Part shown: positions 6,370 to 12,684 of the stretch, in pieces | How positions within the stretch are numbered: the first letter of the stretch is position 1 | Layout: each line of letters starts with the position of its first letter | Origin: Hydrogenothermaceae bacterium | GTDB taxonomy: Bacteria; Aquificota; Aquificia; Aquificales; Hydrogenothermaceae | DNA: 12,684 bases | Direction of reading: 5' to 3' | Assembly (NCBI GenBank): GCA_012961365.1 | Contig: DTZN01000302.1 | Location: forward strand, 1-12,684 | The notes under the pieces: model-generated | Databases searched by the model: none | What the model was told of the DNA's origin: nothing | Seen by the model: the letters and a program-made list of their open reading frames with translations, nothing else | Position numbers and translations under genes: made by a program

Positions 6370-7529
6370 ATAAGTTCTTCTCTACCTGTTATTTCATATT
6401 TTAAACCGATAATATTCTCTATAAGCTCCATATCATCCTTTGTAATTCTAACATCTTTATCTGCCTTTATTAGATAAAAAGGATAACCTGACGGAGAGAG
6501 GTAAGCTAGATAATCCATTATTGTTTCAGGTTTTATTGTTTCCCCTTCTGGATTTTCATAAACTTCTATTAAAAATATATTTCTTGCGTCTTTGTATCTA
6601 GTGTAAAAATATTGGATAGAAACTTCCTTTAATGCACCTGCTTTTTCTTTTTCTACTTTTTCAAAAATTTCTGAAAATTCCCATTCTTGTGTTTTTGCTT
6701 TATTTTCCATAGAAACATATTTGGGAATACTATATCCATTTTTATCTGTATATTTGTAAAAAATTCTCATGTCAGGAACAGAAGCATTAAAAATTTGCGT
6801 ATCTGTTGAAGTTTTTCCTATCCCAACAATATAAGGTTTCCAATCCAATCCATAAAATAATTCATAAACTAATAAAAAATATTCAAAATAAGCAAGTTTA
6901 GATAAAATAGCTTCTAAAATATCCCTTTGTGGTTTTGTATCTAACCTCTCAGGAATTAATTTAATTGCCTTTTCTATAATTTCATCAGAAAAAGATGCAA
7001 TATCATAATCATACAAAATAGGTTTTATATCTTTAATTAACTGCCCTGATAACTCAGCTAATTTTCCTGAAAATTCTTTTTTTGTAAACCAGTTTGTTTT
7101 AGGAGCAGAAATAATAAATTTAGAAGATAAAGTTCCATCTAAAATTAATAGCTTAGGTTTTACTTTTTTTGCAAGGGTTAAAAGAGATTTTAGTTCACAC
7201 AAAAACATAAGTAATCTAAAATAACTGTCTATCCTTTCCGATGCTTTGATTACAGAAATATTAACCTCTGCAATCTGTGATTCATACTCGTTTTTGTCTA
7301 AATCCTGCCCATATGCATATCCGGCAACAGAGAAAAGATAAAATCCAAGATAAAATTTTTTGTTTATTGACCCATCTTCACTAATTGCAAATATTGGTTT
7401 TGGGACTGGCTCATAGTTAATCCAATATTTTTCGACATCTTCTTTAGAAATATTATCTTGAATAGAAGGAATAATTTTATCTAATTTTCTTTTTAAGTGC
7501 TCAGCTTTAAAATAAACCTTTTGTATCAT
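6366..7529 (-). CDS. nurA: NurA-domain nuclease
   Basis: A 387-residue NurA-family protein. NurA is a Mn-dependent RNase H-fold nuclease that works with the HerA ATPase in DNA end resection in archaea and some thermophilic bacteria. Motifs: acidic motif I EDGS (51-54, Asp52), motif II LLILDGTL (127-134, Asp131), GIGKTSTD (236-243), and the C-terminal block ending GYPFYLIKADKDVRIT with a preceding RNIFLIEVYE (316-325), all typical of the family. Its ATG shares one base with the stop of the zinc-finger gene (TAATG), a sign of translational coupling. It overlaps the ComEA-like gene by 4 nt. No herA is visible on either side, so the partner must lie elsewhere. The key carboxylates appear intact, so activity is expected. 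Confidence 0.85.
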   Translation of the reverse strand: MIQKVYFKAEHLKRKLDKIIPSIQDNISKEDVEKYWINYEPVPKPIFAISEDGSINKKFYLGFYLFSVAGYAYGQDLDKNEYESQIAEVNISVIKASERIDSYFRLLMFLCELKSLLTLAKKVKPKLLILDGTLSSKFIISAPKTNWFTKKEFSGKLAELSGQLIKDIKPILYDYDIASFSDEIIEKAIKLIPERLDTKPQRDILEAILSKLAYFEYFLLVYELFYGLDWKPYIVGIGKTSTDTQIFNASVPDMRIFYKYTDKNGYSIPKYVSMENKAKTQEWEFSEIFEKVEKEKAGALKEVSIQYFYTRYKDARNIFLIEVYENPEGETIKPETIMDYLAYLSPSGYPFYLIKADKDVRITKDDMELIENIIGLKYEITGREELI

Positions 7530-7987
7530 TATTTATCAAGCCCTTCTTCTTTTACTTCTTCTTCTAATGGTTCATATTCAGGAATTAGACTTTTTTCTAA
7601 ATAGTCTTTGTAGTAAGTATCAGGAGTTAATTGATATTTTTCTGCCTCTTTTGCATGTTTAATACATAAAGTAGTCCAAGGAATAGCTTCTAATCTTTTT
7701 TCTTCAATAGGATTTCCACAAATTTCACAGTATCCATAAGTTCCTTTTGAAATTTTTTCTAAAGCTTTATCTATTTCTCTTAAAATTTTTACTTCAACAT
7801 CTTCAAGTTCACTTAGTATAAGCTCATTGTAGTCTATTCTTGCATAATCATCTAATTCTTCTGGAATTTCATATCCCTCTTCTTTGAGTTGTTTAATAAT
7901 CTCTTCTTGCTCAAAAACTCTTTTTAAAATTTCTCCCTTTTTCTTTAAAAGTAGATTTTTAAAATACTCTAATTTTTCTTTCTTCAT
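7529..7987 (-). CDS. DksA/TraR-type zinc-finger protein with C-C-C-H finger
   Basis: A 152-residue protein of the DksA/TraR family: a long coiled coil (about 1-80) and a C-terminal zinc finger Cys87-x2-Cys90-x17-Cys108-x2-His111, embedded in the family pattern GYCEICGNPI and RLEAIPWTTLC. The usual fourth ligand is Cys; here it is His. The coiled-coil tip E44-L-D-D47-Y-A49 aligns with E. coli DksA D71-P-V-D74-R-A76. The residue corresponding to Asp74 and the Ala are kept, and D71 is Glu, so action in the RNA polymerase secondary channel is plausible. A 40-residue acidic tail follows the finger. The ATG has GGAGGG about 6 nt upstream. It follows surE after 44 nt and is coupled to nurA. Whether it answers ppGpp cannot be told. 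Confidence 0.83.
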   Translation of the reverse strand: MKKEKLEYFKNLLLKKKGEILKRVFEQEEIIKQLKEEGYEIPEELDDYARIDYNELILSELEDVEVKILREIDKALEKISKGTYGYCEICGNPIEEKRLEAIPWTTLCIKHAKEAEKYQLTPDTYYKDYLEKSLIPEYEPLEEEVKEEGLDK

Positions 7988-8013
7988 GAAAAACCCTCCA
8001 TTTGTTTTTTTAC

Positions 8014-8033
8014 AAATTAAATCTTTTTAATTT
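8014..8033. repeat. Small perfect inverted repeat at the surE stop
   Basis: AAATTAAA (8014-8021) and TTTAATTT (8026-8033) form an 8-bp all-AT stem with a 4-nt loop, overlapping the last bases of surE in the 44-nt gap before the zinc-finger gene. There is no T run after it on the minus strand, so it is not a convincing terminator. It may only reflect composition. Confidence 0.3.
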
Positions 8034-8799
8034 AAAAATCAAGGAAGTTATTACTTTTGAGAGTTTGCAGCGCTTTATAATCTGTTAAATCTATACCTAT
8101 AGGAGTAATAGATACATAACCTTCTTTTACAGCTGTATAGTCTGTATCTTTTTCACATTGGGAGTTTAAGTCTTCTTTACCTCCAATCCAGTAATAAACT
8201 TCTCCTGAAGGGGCAATATATTTTTTTATTTCTTCCTTATATGCACCTCTACCTATTCTGGTGAGTTTGTATCCTTTTATTTTTTCTTCTGGGATATTTG
8301 GAAAGCTTACATTTAAAAATACTCCATCTGGTAATCCTTCTTTTAATACTTTTTCAATAATTTTAGAAGATATTTTTGCTATTTGATAAAAATTTACATT
8401 CTTTGAAGATGAAGGAGATAAAGCTATGGAAGGAATTTTAAAAAATGAACCTTCTCTTGCTGCTCCAACAGTCCCAGAATAAAATACATCTCTTCCTAAA
8501 TTTGGCCCTGTATTTATTCCTGATATTAATAAATCCGGTTTTTCTTCATTTAGGATTATGTAATAACCTAGATGCACACAATCAGCAGGTGTTCCATCTA
8601 CAACATAATAAAAATTCTCTTTATATTTTTCTATTTTCAAAGGTTTCGTAAATGTTAAGGAATGGCTTGTTCCTGACATATTTCTATCAGGAGCTACAGT
8701 AATAACTTCAAAACCTTTTTCTATCAAAAAATTCCTTATAGCGTTTAATCCAGCAGATAAATATCCATCATCATTAACAAGTAAAATTCTTTTTTTCAT
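8032..8799 (-). CDS. surE: 5'/3'-nucleotidase SurE
   Basis: A 255-residue SurE, a divalent-metal-dependent phosphatase that removes phosphate from nucleoside 5'- and 3'-monophosphates; cytosolic. Signature residues are intact: VNDDG (8-12, metal ligands Asp10 and Asp11), MSGTSHSLT (41-49, Ser42), [10 protein letters not shown] (93-102, Asn96) and [11 protein letters not shown] (107-117). Length and order match the family, including the C-terminal dimerisation arm. It overlaps the tauE stop by 4 nt (ATGA) with GGGGAAA upstream, so it is read from the same message as the permease. In many bacteria surE sits by pcm or rpoS genes; here it is next to a DksA-type gene and nurA. Confidence 0.95.
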   Translation of the reverse strand: MKKRILLVNDDGYLSAGLNAIRNFLIEKGFEVITVAPDRNMSGTSHSLTFTKPLKIEKYKENFYYVVDGTPADCVHLGYYIILNEEKPDLLISGINTGPNLGRDVFYSGTVGAAREGSFFKIPSIALSPSSSKNVNFYQIAKISSKIIEKVLKEGLPDGVFLNVSFPNIPEEKIKGYKLTRIGRGAYKEEIKKYIAPSGEVYYWIGGKEDLNSQCEKDTDYTAVKEGYVSITPIGIDLTDYKALQTLKSNNFLDF

Positions 8800-9548
8800 A
8801 AGATTTCCCCTAAGCTTTTTAGTATAAAAACTATTCCAGTTAATATTATCGCAACAGAAACAACTTCTTTAAATACTTTCACAGGAAGCTTTAAACTTAA
8901 TTTATGTCCTATGTACATTCCCAAAACTGTTGCAGGAATTCCCCACAAAATAATATCCAAGTTAAAAAGCCCTCTTAAATTTTCTAAATGTAGATAAAAG
9001 ATAATTCTTTCTATGTTCAAAACAGAAAAGATAAATGAAACAACAAACTTAAAATGCTCTTTATCTTTTAAAACCTGATTAAAATATAAAACATGAATAG
9101 GACCTGATGCCCCAATTAATCCAGACATTATTCCACCAAATACTCCTGTAAAAATTAGAAATAACGTTTTATTTTTTATTAGGATTTGTTTAATAACTCC
9201 TTTTTGAAATAAAAAATCATAAATTCCAGTAAATAAAACAACTATTCCAAAAATAAGCTCTACAAAAATAATATTTAAATATTCAAGTAAAACGCTACCA
9301 ATAAAAGCCCCGATAAAAGACAAAGTCAAAATTGCAATACTTTCTTTTAAATACCATTTACCTTTATATGTAGAAATAGCTAAAAGGATAGTTCCTACTA
9401 AAGCAGTTATAGAAAGACTTACAATAACTTCTTTAACATCAAAAATTAAAACTAAAAGAGAAGTTGAAACTATACCTGAACCAAATCCAATAAATCCTTG
9501 GATAAGCCAACCTAGAAATACTGATATAAACGAGAAAAGTTGTATCAA
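8796..9548 (-). CDS. TauE/SafE (DUF81) membrane permease
   Basis: A 250-residue very hydrophobic protein of the TauE/SafE family, putative anion exporters linked to sulfite, sulfoacetate or other organosulfur anions. About seven or eight membrane helices can be drawn (roughly 5-34, 40-60, 69-89, 92-112, 128-147, 166-184, 195-214, 227-245). The family's two glycine-rich half-repeats are visible: IGFGSGIVS (20-28) and [14 protein letters not shown] (143-156). The start is TTG at 9548, supported by AGGA 7 nt upstream; no ATG is available between it and the tRNA. The gene begins 26 nt after the end of tRNA-Gly with no visible terminator. It overlaps surE by 4 nt. The substrate cannot be inferred from sequence. 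Confidence 0.85.
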   Translation of the reverse strand: MIQLFSFISVFLGWLIQGFIGFGSGIVSTSLLVLIFDVKEVIVSLSITALVGTILLAISTYKGKWYLKESIAILTLSFIGAFIGSVLLEYLNIIFVELIFGIVVLFTGIYDFLFQKGVIKQILIKNKTLFLIFTGVFGGIMSGLIGASGPIHVLYFNQVLKDKEHFKFVVSFIFSVLNIERIIFYLHLENLRGLFNLDIILWGIPATVLGMYIGHKLSLKLPVKVFKEVVSVAIILTGIVFILKSLGEIL

Positions 9549-9555
9549 ATGATTT

Positions 9556-9559
9556 TCCT
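9556..9559 (-). promoter_or_regulatory. Shine-Dalgarno supporting the TTG start of the TauE/SafE gene
   Basis: The minus strand reads AGGA here, 7 nt before TTG (9548-9546), inside the 26-nt gap after the tRNA. It is the only plausible ribosome site in the gap. Confidence 0.55.
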
Positions 9560-9574
9560 AGAATAAAGATTTAA

Positions 9575-9650
9575 TGGAGCGAGTGACGGGACTCGAACCC
9601 GCGACCCCTTCCTTGGCAAGGAAGTGCTCTACCAACTGAGCTACACTCGC
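9575..9650 (-). tRNA. tRNA-Gly (anticodon GCC)
   Basis: A complete cloverleaf reads on the minus strand: 7-bp acceptor GCGAGTG/CACTCGC, D arm GCTC/GAGC, anticodon stem CTTCC/GGAAG with loop TTGCCAA (anticodon GCC), a short variable loop, T arm GCGGG/CCCGT with loop TTCGAGT, discriminator T and an encoded CCA. The sequence is close to standard bacterial tRNA-Gly(GCC). It lies just before tauE with no terminator between them and is preceded by a near-consensus promoter. The leader contains a copy of the 5' acceptor strand (see separate entry). Confidence 0.97.
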
Positions 9651-9654
9651 TTAG

Positions 9655-9664
9655 CACCCGCTCC
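9655..9664 (-). repeat. Acceptor-strand copy in the tRNA-Gly leader (inverted repeat with 9576-9585)
   Basis: On the minus strand the leader reads GGAGCGGGTG, 4 nt before the mature tRNA 5' end. It is complementary over 10 positions, with one G-U pair, to CACTCGCTCC, the tRNA 3' acceptor strand plus discriminator and CC. It also repeats the 5' acceptor strand (GCGGGTG versus GCGAGTG). In the nascent transcript it could compete with the 7-bp native acceptor stem. A remnant of a duplicated tRNA 5' end is the other explanation. Confidence 0.75.
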
Positions 9665-9678
9665 AAATAGGAATTAAT

Positions 9679-9707
9679 ATTATATGCATATTAATTATTT
9701 TTGTAAA
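9679..9707 (-). promoter_or_regulatory. Sigma70-type promoter of tRNA-Gly (and probably the downstream operon)
   Basis: On the minus strand, -35 TTTACA (9707-9702) and -10 TATAAT (9684-9679) are separated by exactly 17 nt. This is the best promoter match in the window. The predicted start, near 9672, gives a leader of about 20 nt that contains the acceptor-copy sequence. The -35 element overlaps the last codons of the 75-residue membrane protein gene. Confidence 0.8.
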
Positions 9708-9922
9708 GGGTTTTTAAATTGATTCTTGATAATATATATAATAAAAACACTTATGGAAAACAAAATCCAAAAAATAAGAAAATACCAAAAAGTTAACTCA
9801 TTTTCAGGGAAAAAAATTTTAGAAATAAGAAAAACTCCATATGGGACCGCTATTAAAAAAGCTAGAAACGAAATAAAGGTTAAAAATAAAATAAATAGAG
9901 CTATTAAGTATCTTTTATGCAT
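9695..9922 (-). CDS. Small two-helix membrane protein, 75 aa, function unknown
   Basis: A 75-residue hydrophobic protein with two predicted membrane helices (about 5-36 and 43-66), a short polar turn (FFPENE, 37-42) and a basic C-terminal tail, suggesting both ends are cytoplasmic. The ATG lies inside the 3' end of mqnE (8-nt overlap), so it is probably translated from the tyrA-mqnE message. Its last codons carry the -35 box of the tRNA promoter. I do not recognise a family. That an open frame of this kind lies downstream of and overlaps mqnE supports it as a real gene, but small hydrophobic frames are common in AT-rich DNA. A quinone-related role is only suggested by position. Confidence 0.55.
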   Translation of the reverse strand: MHKRYLIALFILFLTFISFLAFLIAVPYGVFLISKIFFPENELTFWYFLIFWILFSISVFIIYIIKNQFKNPLQK

Positions 9923-11033
9923 ATATATTTATAGAATTATAAAGTGTATCTCTTTCTACTGGAATTTTATCTGCTTCTTTTATTAGTCTTATTAGCTTAT
10001 CTTTTTGCTGGGCTGTTGGAGATTTTGCTCCTGCAAAGTGTGCTATTTTTTCTTCCATTACAGTTCCATCCATATCATCAGCACCAAAATTTAAAGCTAT
10101 TTGGGCTATTTTTTCTCCAAGCATTACCCAATAGGATTTAATATGGTCAAAGTTATCTAAAAGCAACCTAGAAACTGCTATTGTCTTTAAATCATCTATG
10201 CCTGATGTGTGCTCTGTTTTTCCTAAATCATTATTTTCTGGCTGAAATGCAAGAGGTATAAAACAAGTAAAACTTCCTGTTTCATCCTGAGTTTCTCTTA
10301 TTTTTAAAATATGGTCTACCCTTTCTTCTATTGTTTCCACATGCCCATAAAGCATTGTAGTTGTAGATTTTAATCCTAATCTATGAGCTGTTTTATGTAT
10401 TTCTAGGTATTTTTTCCATCCTATTTTTTCAGGGGCTATTAATCTTCTAACTCTTGGGGAAAATATTTCTGCTCCCCCACCAGGAAGACTTCCAAGTCCT
10501 ACTTCTTTTAGTGCAATTAATGTTTCTTCATAAGATAATTTTGCAAGTTTTGATAGATAATCTATTTCTACTGCCGTAAAAGCTTTTATGTGAAGTTTAG
10601 GAAAAGTTTCCTTCAATATTTTTATTATGTTTAGATAATCTTCAAATTTCCAATCTGGATGAAGACCTCCAACTATATGAACTTCTGAAGCCCCTTCTGA
10701 AATGGCATATCTAGCCTTTTCTATAATCTGATTTAAAGACATTTCATAAGCTTTAGGATCATTCTTATCAATAGTTGCAAAAGCACAAAATTTGCAGTCT
10801 AAAACGCATATATTAGTAGGGTTTATCTGACGGTTTATCACAAAGTAAACATATTTTCCACTTTTTTCTTCTTTCTTTAGGTTTGCTAAAGCTCCAAGGG
10901 TTAAAATGTCTTTTGTTTTAAATAAGGTAACTCCATCTTTAAAGGTAAGCCTTTTACCATTTATGACTTTGTCTATAATAGGAAATAAATTTTTATCTGT
11001 GCAAAAGGAAGTTATTTTATCTACAGTTTGCAT
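9915..11033 (-). CDS. mqnE: Aminofutalosine synthase MqnE (radical SAM)
   Basis: A 372-residue radical SAM enzyme of the CofH/MqnE/MqnC group. It joins a chorismate-derived enolpyruvyl benzoate (made by MqnA) with SAM to give 6-amino-6-deoxyfutalosine in the futalosine route to menaquinone. The 4Fe-4S site is Cys76-x3-Cys80-x2-Cys83 within NPTNICVLDCKFCAF. GGLHPDWKFEDY (122-133), KAFTAVEID (150-158), LGSLPGGGAEIF (180-191) and FGADDMDGTVMEE (315-327) are typical of MqnE rather than MqnC. The length fits. The ATG lies in the last codons of tyrA (17-nt overlap) with GAGAAGG close upstream. MqnA, MqnB, MqnC and MqnD are not in the window. Linkage with tyrA joins two branches that draw on chorismate. 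Confidence 0.92.
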   Translation of the reverse strand: MQTVDKITSFCTDKNLFPIIDKVINGKRLTFKDGVTLFKTKDILTLGALANLKKEEKSGKYVYFVINRQINPTNICVLDCKFCAFATIDKNDPKAYEMSLNQIIEKARYAISEGASEVHIVGGLHPDWKFEDYLNIIKILKETFPKLHIKAFTAVEIDYLSKLAKLSYEETLIALKEVGLGSLPGGGAEIFSPRVRRLIAPEKIGWKKYLEIHKTAHRLGLKSTTTMLYGHVETIEERVDHILKIRETQDETGSFTCFIPLAFQPENNDLGKTEHTSGIDDLKTIAVSRLLLDNFDHIKSYWVMLGEKIAQIALNFGADDMDGTVMEEKIAHFAGAKSPTAQQKDKLIRLIKEADKIPVERDTLYNSINIYA

Positions 11034-11907
11034 TTTCCTTCTCCAATGAAAGTCTCTTATCTCTACTTTCTTCTAGTAGTTTTATTAAACCATTTTCATC
11101 TTCCTTTTCTATGAGATTTTTTAGTTTTTGCAAAGAGTTTGTAAATTCATCTATTGTTTTTAAAATGTCTTGTTTATTTTGGATAAAAATATCTTTCCAT
11201 ATAGTTGGAGAAGATGCAGCAATTCTTGTAAAGTCTTTAAAACCTGCCCCAGGGTATAAAAATAAATCAATTCCTGTTTCTTTTGAAAGGGAAATTAATG
11301 CATCAACTAAAGCAAAAGCTACTGCATGCGGGAGATGGGAAACACTAGCAAAAACAAAATCATGCATATATGGGTCCATAACTTCAACTTTAGCACCTAA
11401 ATCTGCCCAAAGTTTTTCTACCTTTTTTGTATTTTCTGTCTCATCATTTATTGTAAGAATAAGTTTTTTTCCTTTAAATAAACCATCTACAGAGTTTTCC
11501 ACTCCTTCTTTTTCTGTTCCTGCAATTGGGTGAGCTCCTATAAATTCATATGGAAATAAAATCTTTTGTAATTTATAAACTAAATCCCCCTTTACACTTC
11601 CAACATCAGTAATAATAGTATTTTCCTTTAAAAAAGGTTTTATTGTTTTAGCAACTGTTTCAAAGGTCTTAACAGGAGTAGCAATAACAACAAGGTCTAT
11701 ATCATTCCATGGTAATTCTTCAGGATTTGTAACCCCCCTATCAATAATTTTCATACTTTCAGCAGTCTTAACTCTATTTTTACTTAAGTCAAATCCATAA
11801 ATTTTTCCTTTAAATCCTTCAGATTTTAAAGATTTTGCAAAAGAACCTCCAATTAAACCAAGACCATAAACTAAAATGCCTTTAAAACCACCAAAATCTT
11901 TTTCCAC
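11017..11907 (-). CDS. tyrA: Prephenate (or arogenate) dehydrogenase TyrA
   Basis: A 296-residue TyrA that oxidatively decarboxylates prephenate to 4-hydroxyphenylpyruvate, or arogenate to tyrosine. The N-terminal Rossmann fold has YGLGLIGGS (14-22) and Asp40, which suggests NAD rather than NADP. It is followed by DVGSVK (101-106), GAHPIAGTE (124-132, catalytic-region His126), SHLPHA (190-195) and FTRIAASSPTIW (226-237). Length and motif order match the single-domain bacterial form; there is no chorismate mutase or ACT domain, so Tyr feedback through ACT is not expected. The start is GTG with GGAG 5 nt upstream. It lies 15 nt after the RNase H-like gene and overlaps mqnE. Prephenate versus arogenate preference cannot be settled here. 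Confidence 0.94.
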   Translation of the reverse strand: MEKDFGGFKGILVYGLGLIGGSFAKSLKSEGFKGKIYGFDLSKNRVKTAESMKIIDRGVTNPEELPWNDIDLVVIATPVKTFETVAKTIKPFLKENTIITDVGSVKGDLVYKLQKILFPYEFIGAHPIAGTEKEGVENSVDGLFKGKKLILTINDETENTKKVEKLWADLGAKVEVMDPYMHDFVFASVSHLPHAVAFALVDALISLSKETGIDLFLYPGAGFKDFTRIAASSPTIWKDIFIQNKQDILKTIDEFTNSLQKLKNLIEKEDENGLIKLLEESRDKRLSLEKENANCR

Positions 11908-11922
11908 TATTGCTCCAAAGTT

Positions 11923-12513
11923 TTAATTTTTCTTCGTAATTATACGATTTGTAGAAGGAACAAATCTATACTTTGGAACAATTAAAAATCCTTTTTCTAT
12001 ATCAACCTTTTCAAAACTATTCTTATCAACACTTAAAGAAGTAAAAGAAGCAATAATTGCTCCAAGTTCTCTTCTAAGTTTATTTTTATCTTTAGCTAAT
12101 ATTGATTTATCTACTTTAATACCTGTTTTCTTAAGGTTATAAATTCTTTGTTCTAAACCTTCTCTAGTATGAAATGGAAGTAGTTGCTTTCTAATAAATT
12201 TTTGAAAAAATAAATCTGCAGATGTTTTTATAATGATGTATGGAGTTTTTTCTTTTATTTCTTCTAAAGTAGGAGATTTATAATCAAAGACAGTCTTTAA
12301 TTTATGTATTATTTCAAGGGCAGTTTTCAACCTTGCAGGAGCATCCATTTCTTGCTCATCAGGAAGGTTAATTGTTATTATTTTAGGCCAATGATGGTCT
12401 ATAAACCAGAATAATCCTTCTTTCCAAAAATTGCTAATATAAACAACTTCTTTTTCTTCGTTCATTATACAAACAGAAAAATCTTTAATACCAACATCTA
12501 TCCCGTAATACAT
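11923..12513 (-). CDS. Putative RNase H-fold protein (DUF429-like)
   Basis: A 196-residue protein starting YYGIDVGIKDFSV (2-14), the first strand and Asp (Asp6) of an RNase H-like fold. A later segment REGLEQRIYNLKKTGI (117-132) resembles the E/R-x-L-x-x-R-x-x-x-L-x-x-x-G part of DUF429 proteins. A second strand ending in TINLPDEQEMD (47-57) could give further acidic residues. DUF429 proteins are predicted nucleases of unknown role. The ATG has an ideal AAGGAG 5 nt upstream. It is the first visible gene of the minus-strand block and lies 15 nt before tyrA. The region where its promoter should be is occupied by the aminotransferase fragment, so its transcription start is unclear. The fold call is moderate, and no function is proposed. 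Confidence 0.55.
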   Translation of the reverse strand: MYYGIDVGIKDFSVCIMNEEKEVVYISNFWKEGLFWFIDHHWPKIITINLPDEQEMDAPARLKTALEIIHKLKTVFDYKSPTLEEIKEKTPYIIIKTSADLFFQKFIRKQLLPFHTREGLEQRIYNLKKTGIKVDKSILAKDKNKLRRELGAIIASFTSLSVDKNSFEKVDIEKGFLIVPKYRFVPSTNRIITKKN

Positions 12514-12684
12514 TGTTACTCCTTATCAACTACCTACCTTTAAAAGTGCCGAGGAGTTTTCTCAATACCTTATAAGGGAGAAACTTATATCCACAGTGCC
12601 CTGGGATGATGCAGGAAGTTATATAAGATTGGCAGCCTGCTTCCCAGCATTTAAGGATGGAGTGGTATCTGAAGAAGATGAGGA
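12509..12684 (+). pseudogene. C-terminal fragment of an LL-diaminopimelate aminotransferase-like PLP enzyme
   Basis: The plus frame from 12509 is open to the window edge. From about 12542 it reads KSAEEFSQYLIREKLISTVP and then WDDAGSYIRLAACFPAFKDG, ending in an acidic stretch. This resembles the C-terminal domain of LL-DAP aminotransferases (DapL type, which make LL-diaminopimelate from tetrahydrodipicolinate). The roughly 380 residues that should precede it, including the PLP lysine, are absent: a stop lies at 12506-12508 and the opposite strand holds another gene. By hand count, 62 of 144 bases from 12541 are G or C (43%), against 33 of 120 (about 28%) in 12361-12480. Some codons (GTG CCC TGG, GCC TGC TTC) are unlike the neighbours. 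It is a gene remnant or an assembly junction; the gene name is from recall of the motif. Confidence 0.55.

Noticed and set aside
9549-9574. Terminator between tRNA-Gly and the TauE/SafE gene
   Set aside because: The 26 nt contain no inverted repeat; only a ribosome site is visible.
9726-9986. Plus-strand open frame opposite the small membrane protein gene
   Set aside because: The Lys/Ile-rich product has no recognisable pattern. The minus-strand frame has clear membrane helices and overlaps mqnE in an operon-like way.
11111-11533. Plus-strand 140-codon open frame opposite tyrA
   Set aside because: It is fully inside a clear tyrA gene on the other strand; the product looks like a random Ser/Phe-rich complement with no domain.
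1-12684. CRISPR array, insertion sequence or prophage
   Set aside because: No regularly spaced repeats, transposase motifs, terminal inverted repeats or phage structural genes were seen on either strand.

Overview
The window is a compact, strongly AT-rich stretch of bacterial chromosome with almost no intergenic DNA. Many neighbouring genes overlap by 1 to about 17 nt, and several genes start with TTG or GTG behind good Shine-Dalgarno sites. The gene set is a BioW pimeloyl-CoA synthetase, a futalosine-pathway MqnE, a NurA nuclease, SurE and a small ComEA-like protein. With the low GC, this suggests a thermophilic Aquificota bacterium of the Hydrogenothermaceae type (Sulfurihydrogenibium-like). 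That assignment is inference from gene content and style, not from a database match.

Left part (1-2991, + strand): the C-terminal end of a Wzz-type polysaccharide chain-length protein overlaps a degenerate nucleotidyltransferase-fold protein. These are followed by a tight biotin-precursor cluster: bioW, a BioH-like esterase and bioC. The cluster encodes parts of two usually alternative pimelate routes: BioW activates free pimelate to pimeloyl-CoA, while BioC/BioH make pimeloyl-ACP through methyl esters.

Middle (2981-6071): a 96-residue protein of unknown function (- strand, TTG start, strong SD) is divergent from a complete M3-family oligopeptidase (+ strand). The peptidase ends tail-to-tail with a creatininase-family hydrolase.

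Right part (5334-12513, all - strand): a long co-directional block. In transcription order it runs: RNase H-like (DUF429-like) protein, tyrA, mqnE, a two-helix membrane protein, then a strong sigma70-type promoter, tRNA-Gly(GCC), a TauE/SafE permease, surE, a DksA/TraR-type zinc-finger protein, nurA, a ComEA-like helix-hairpin-helix protein and the creatininase-family gene. No terminator is visible between the tRNA and tauE, so the tRNA probably leads a multi-gene mRNA. The tRNA leader contains a near-perfect copy of its own 5' acceptor strand and could pair with the tRNA 3' end.

Right edge (12509-12684, + strand): an open frame reads as the C-terminal part of an LL-diaminopimelate aminotransferase-like protein. 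Its base composition is clearly higher in GC than its neighbours, and there is no room for the rest of the gene upstream. It is either a gene remnant or an assembly junction.

No CRISPR array, insertion sequence, phage gene or riboswitch was seen. The strongest candidates for something new are the mixed BioW/BioC/BioH cluster, the self-complementary tRNA leader and the aminotransferase fragment.
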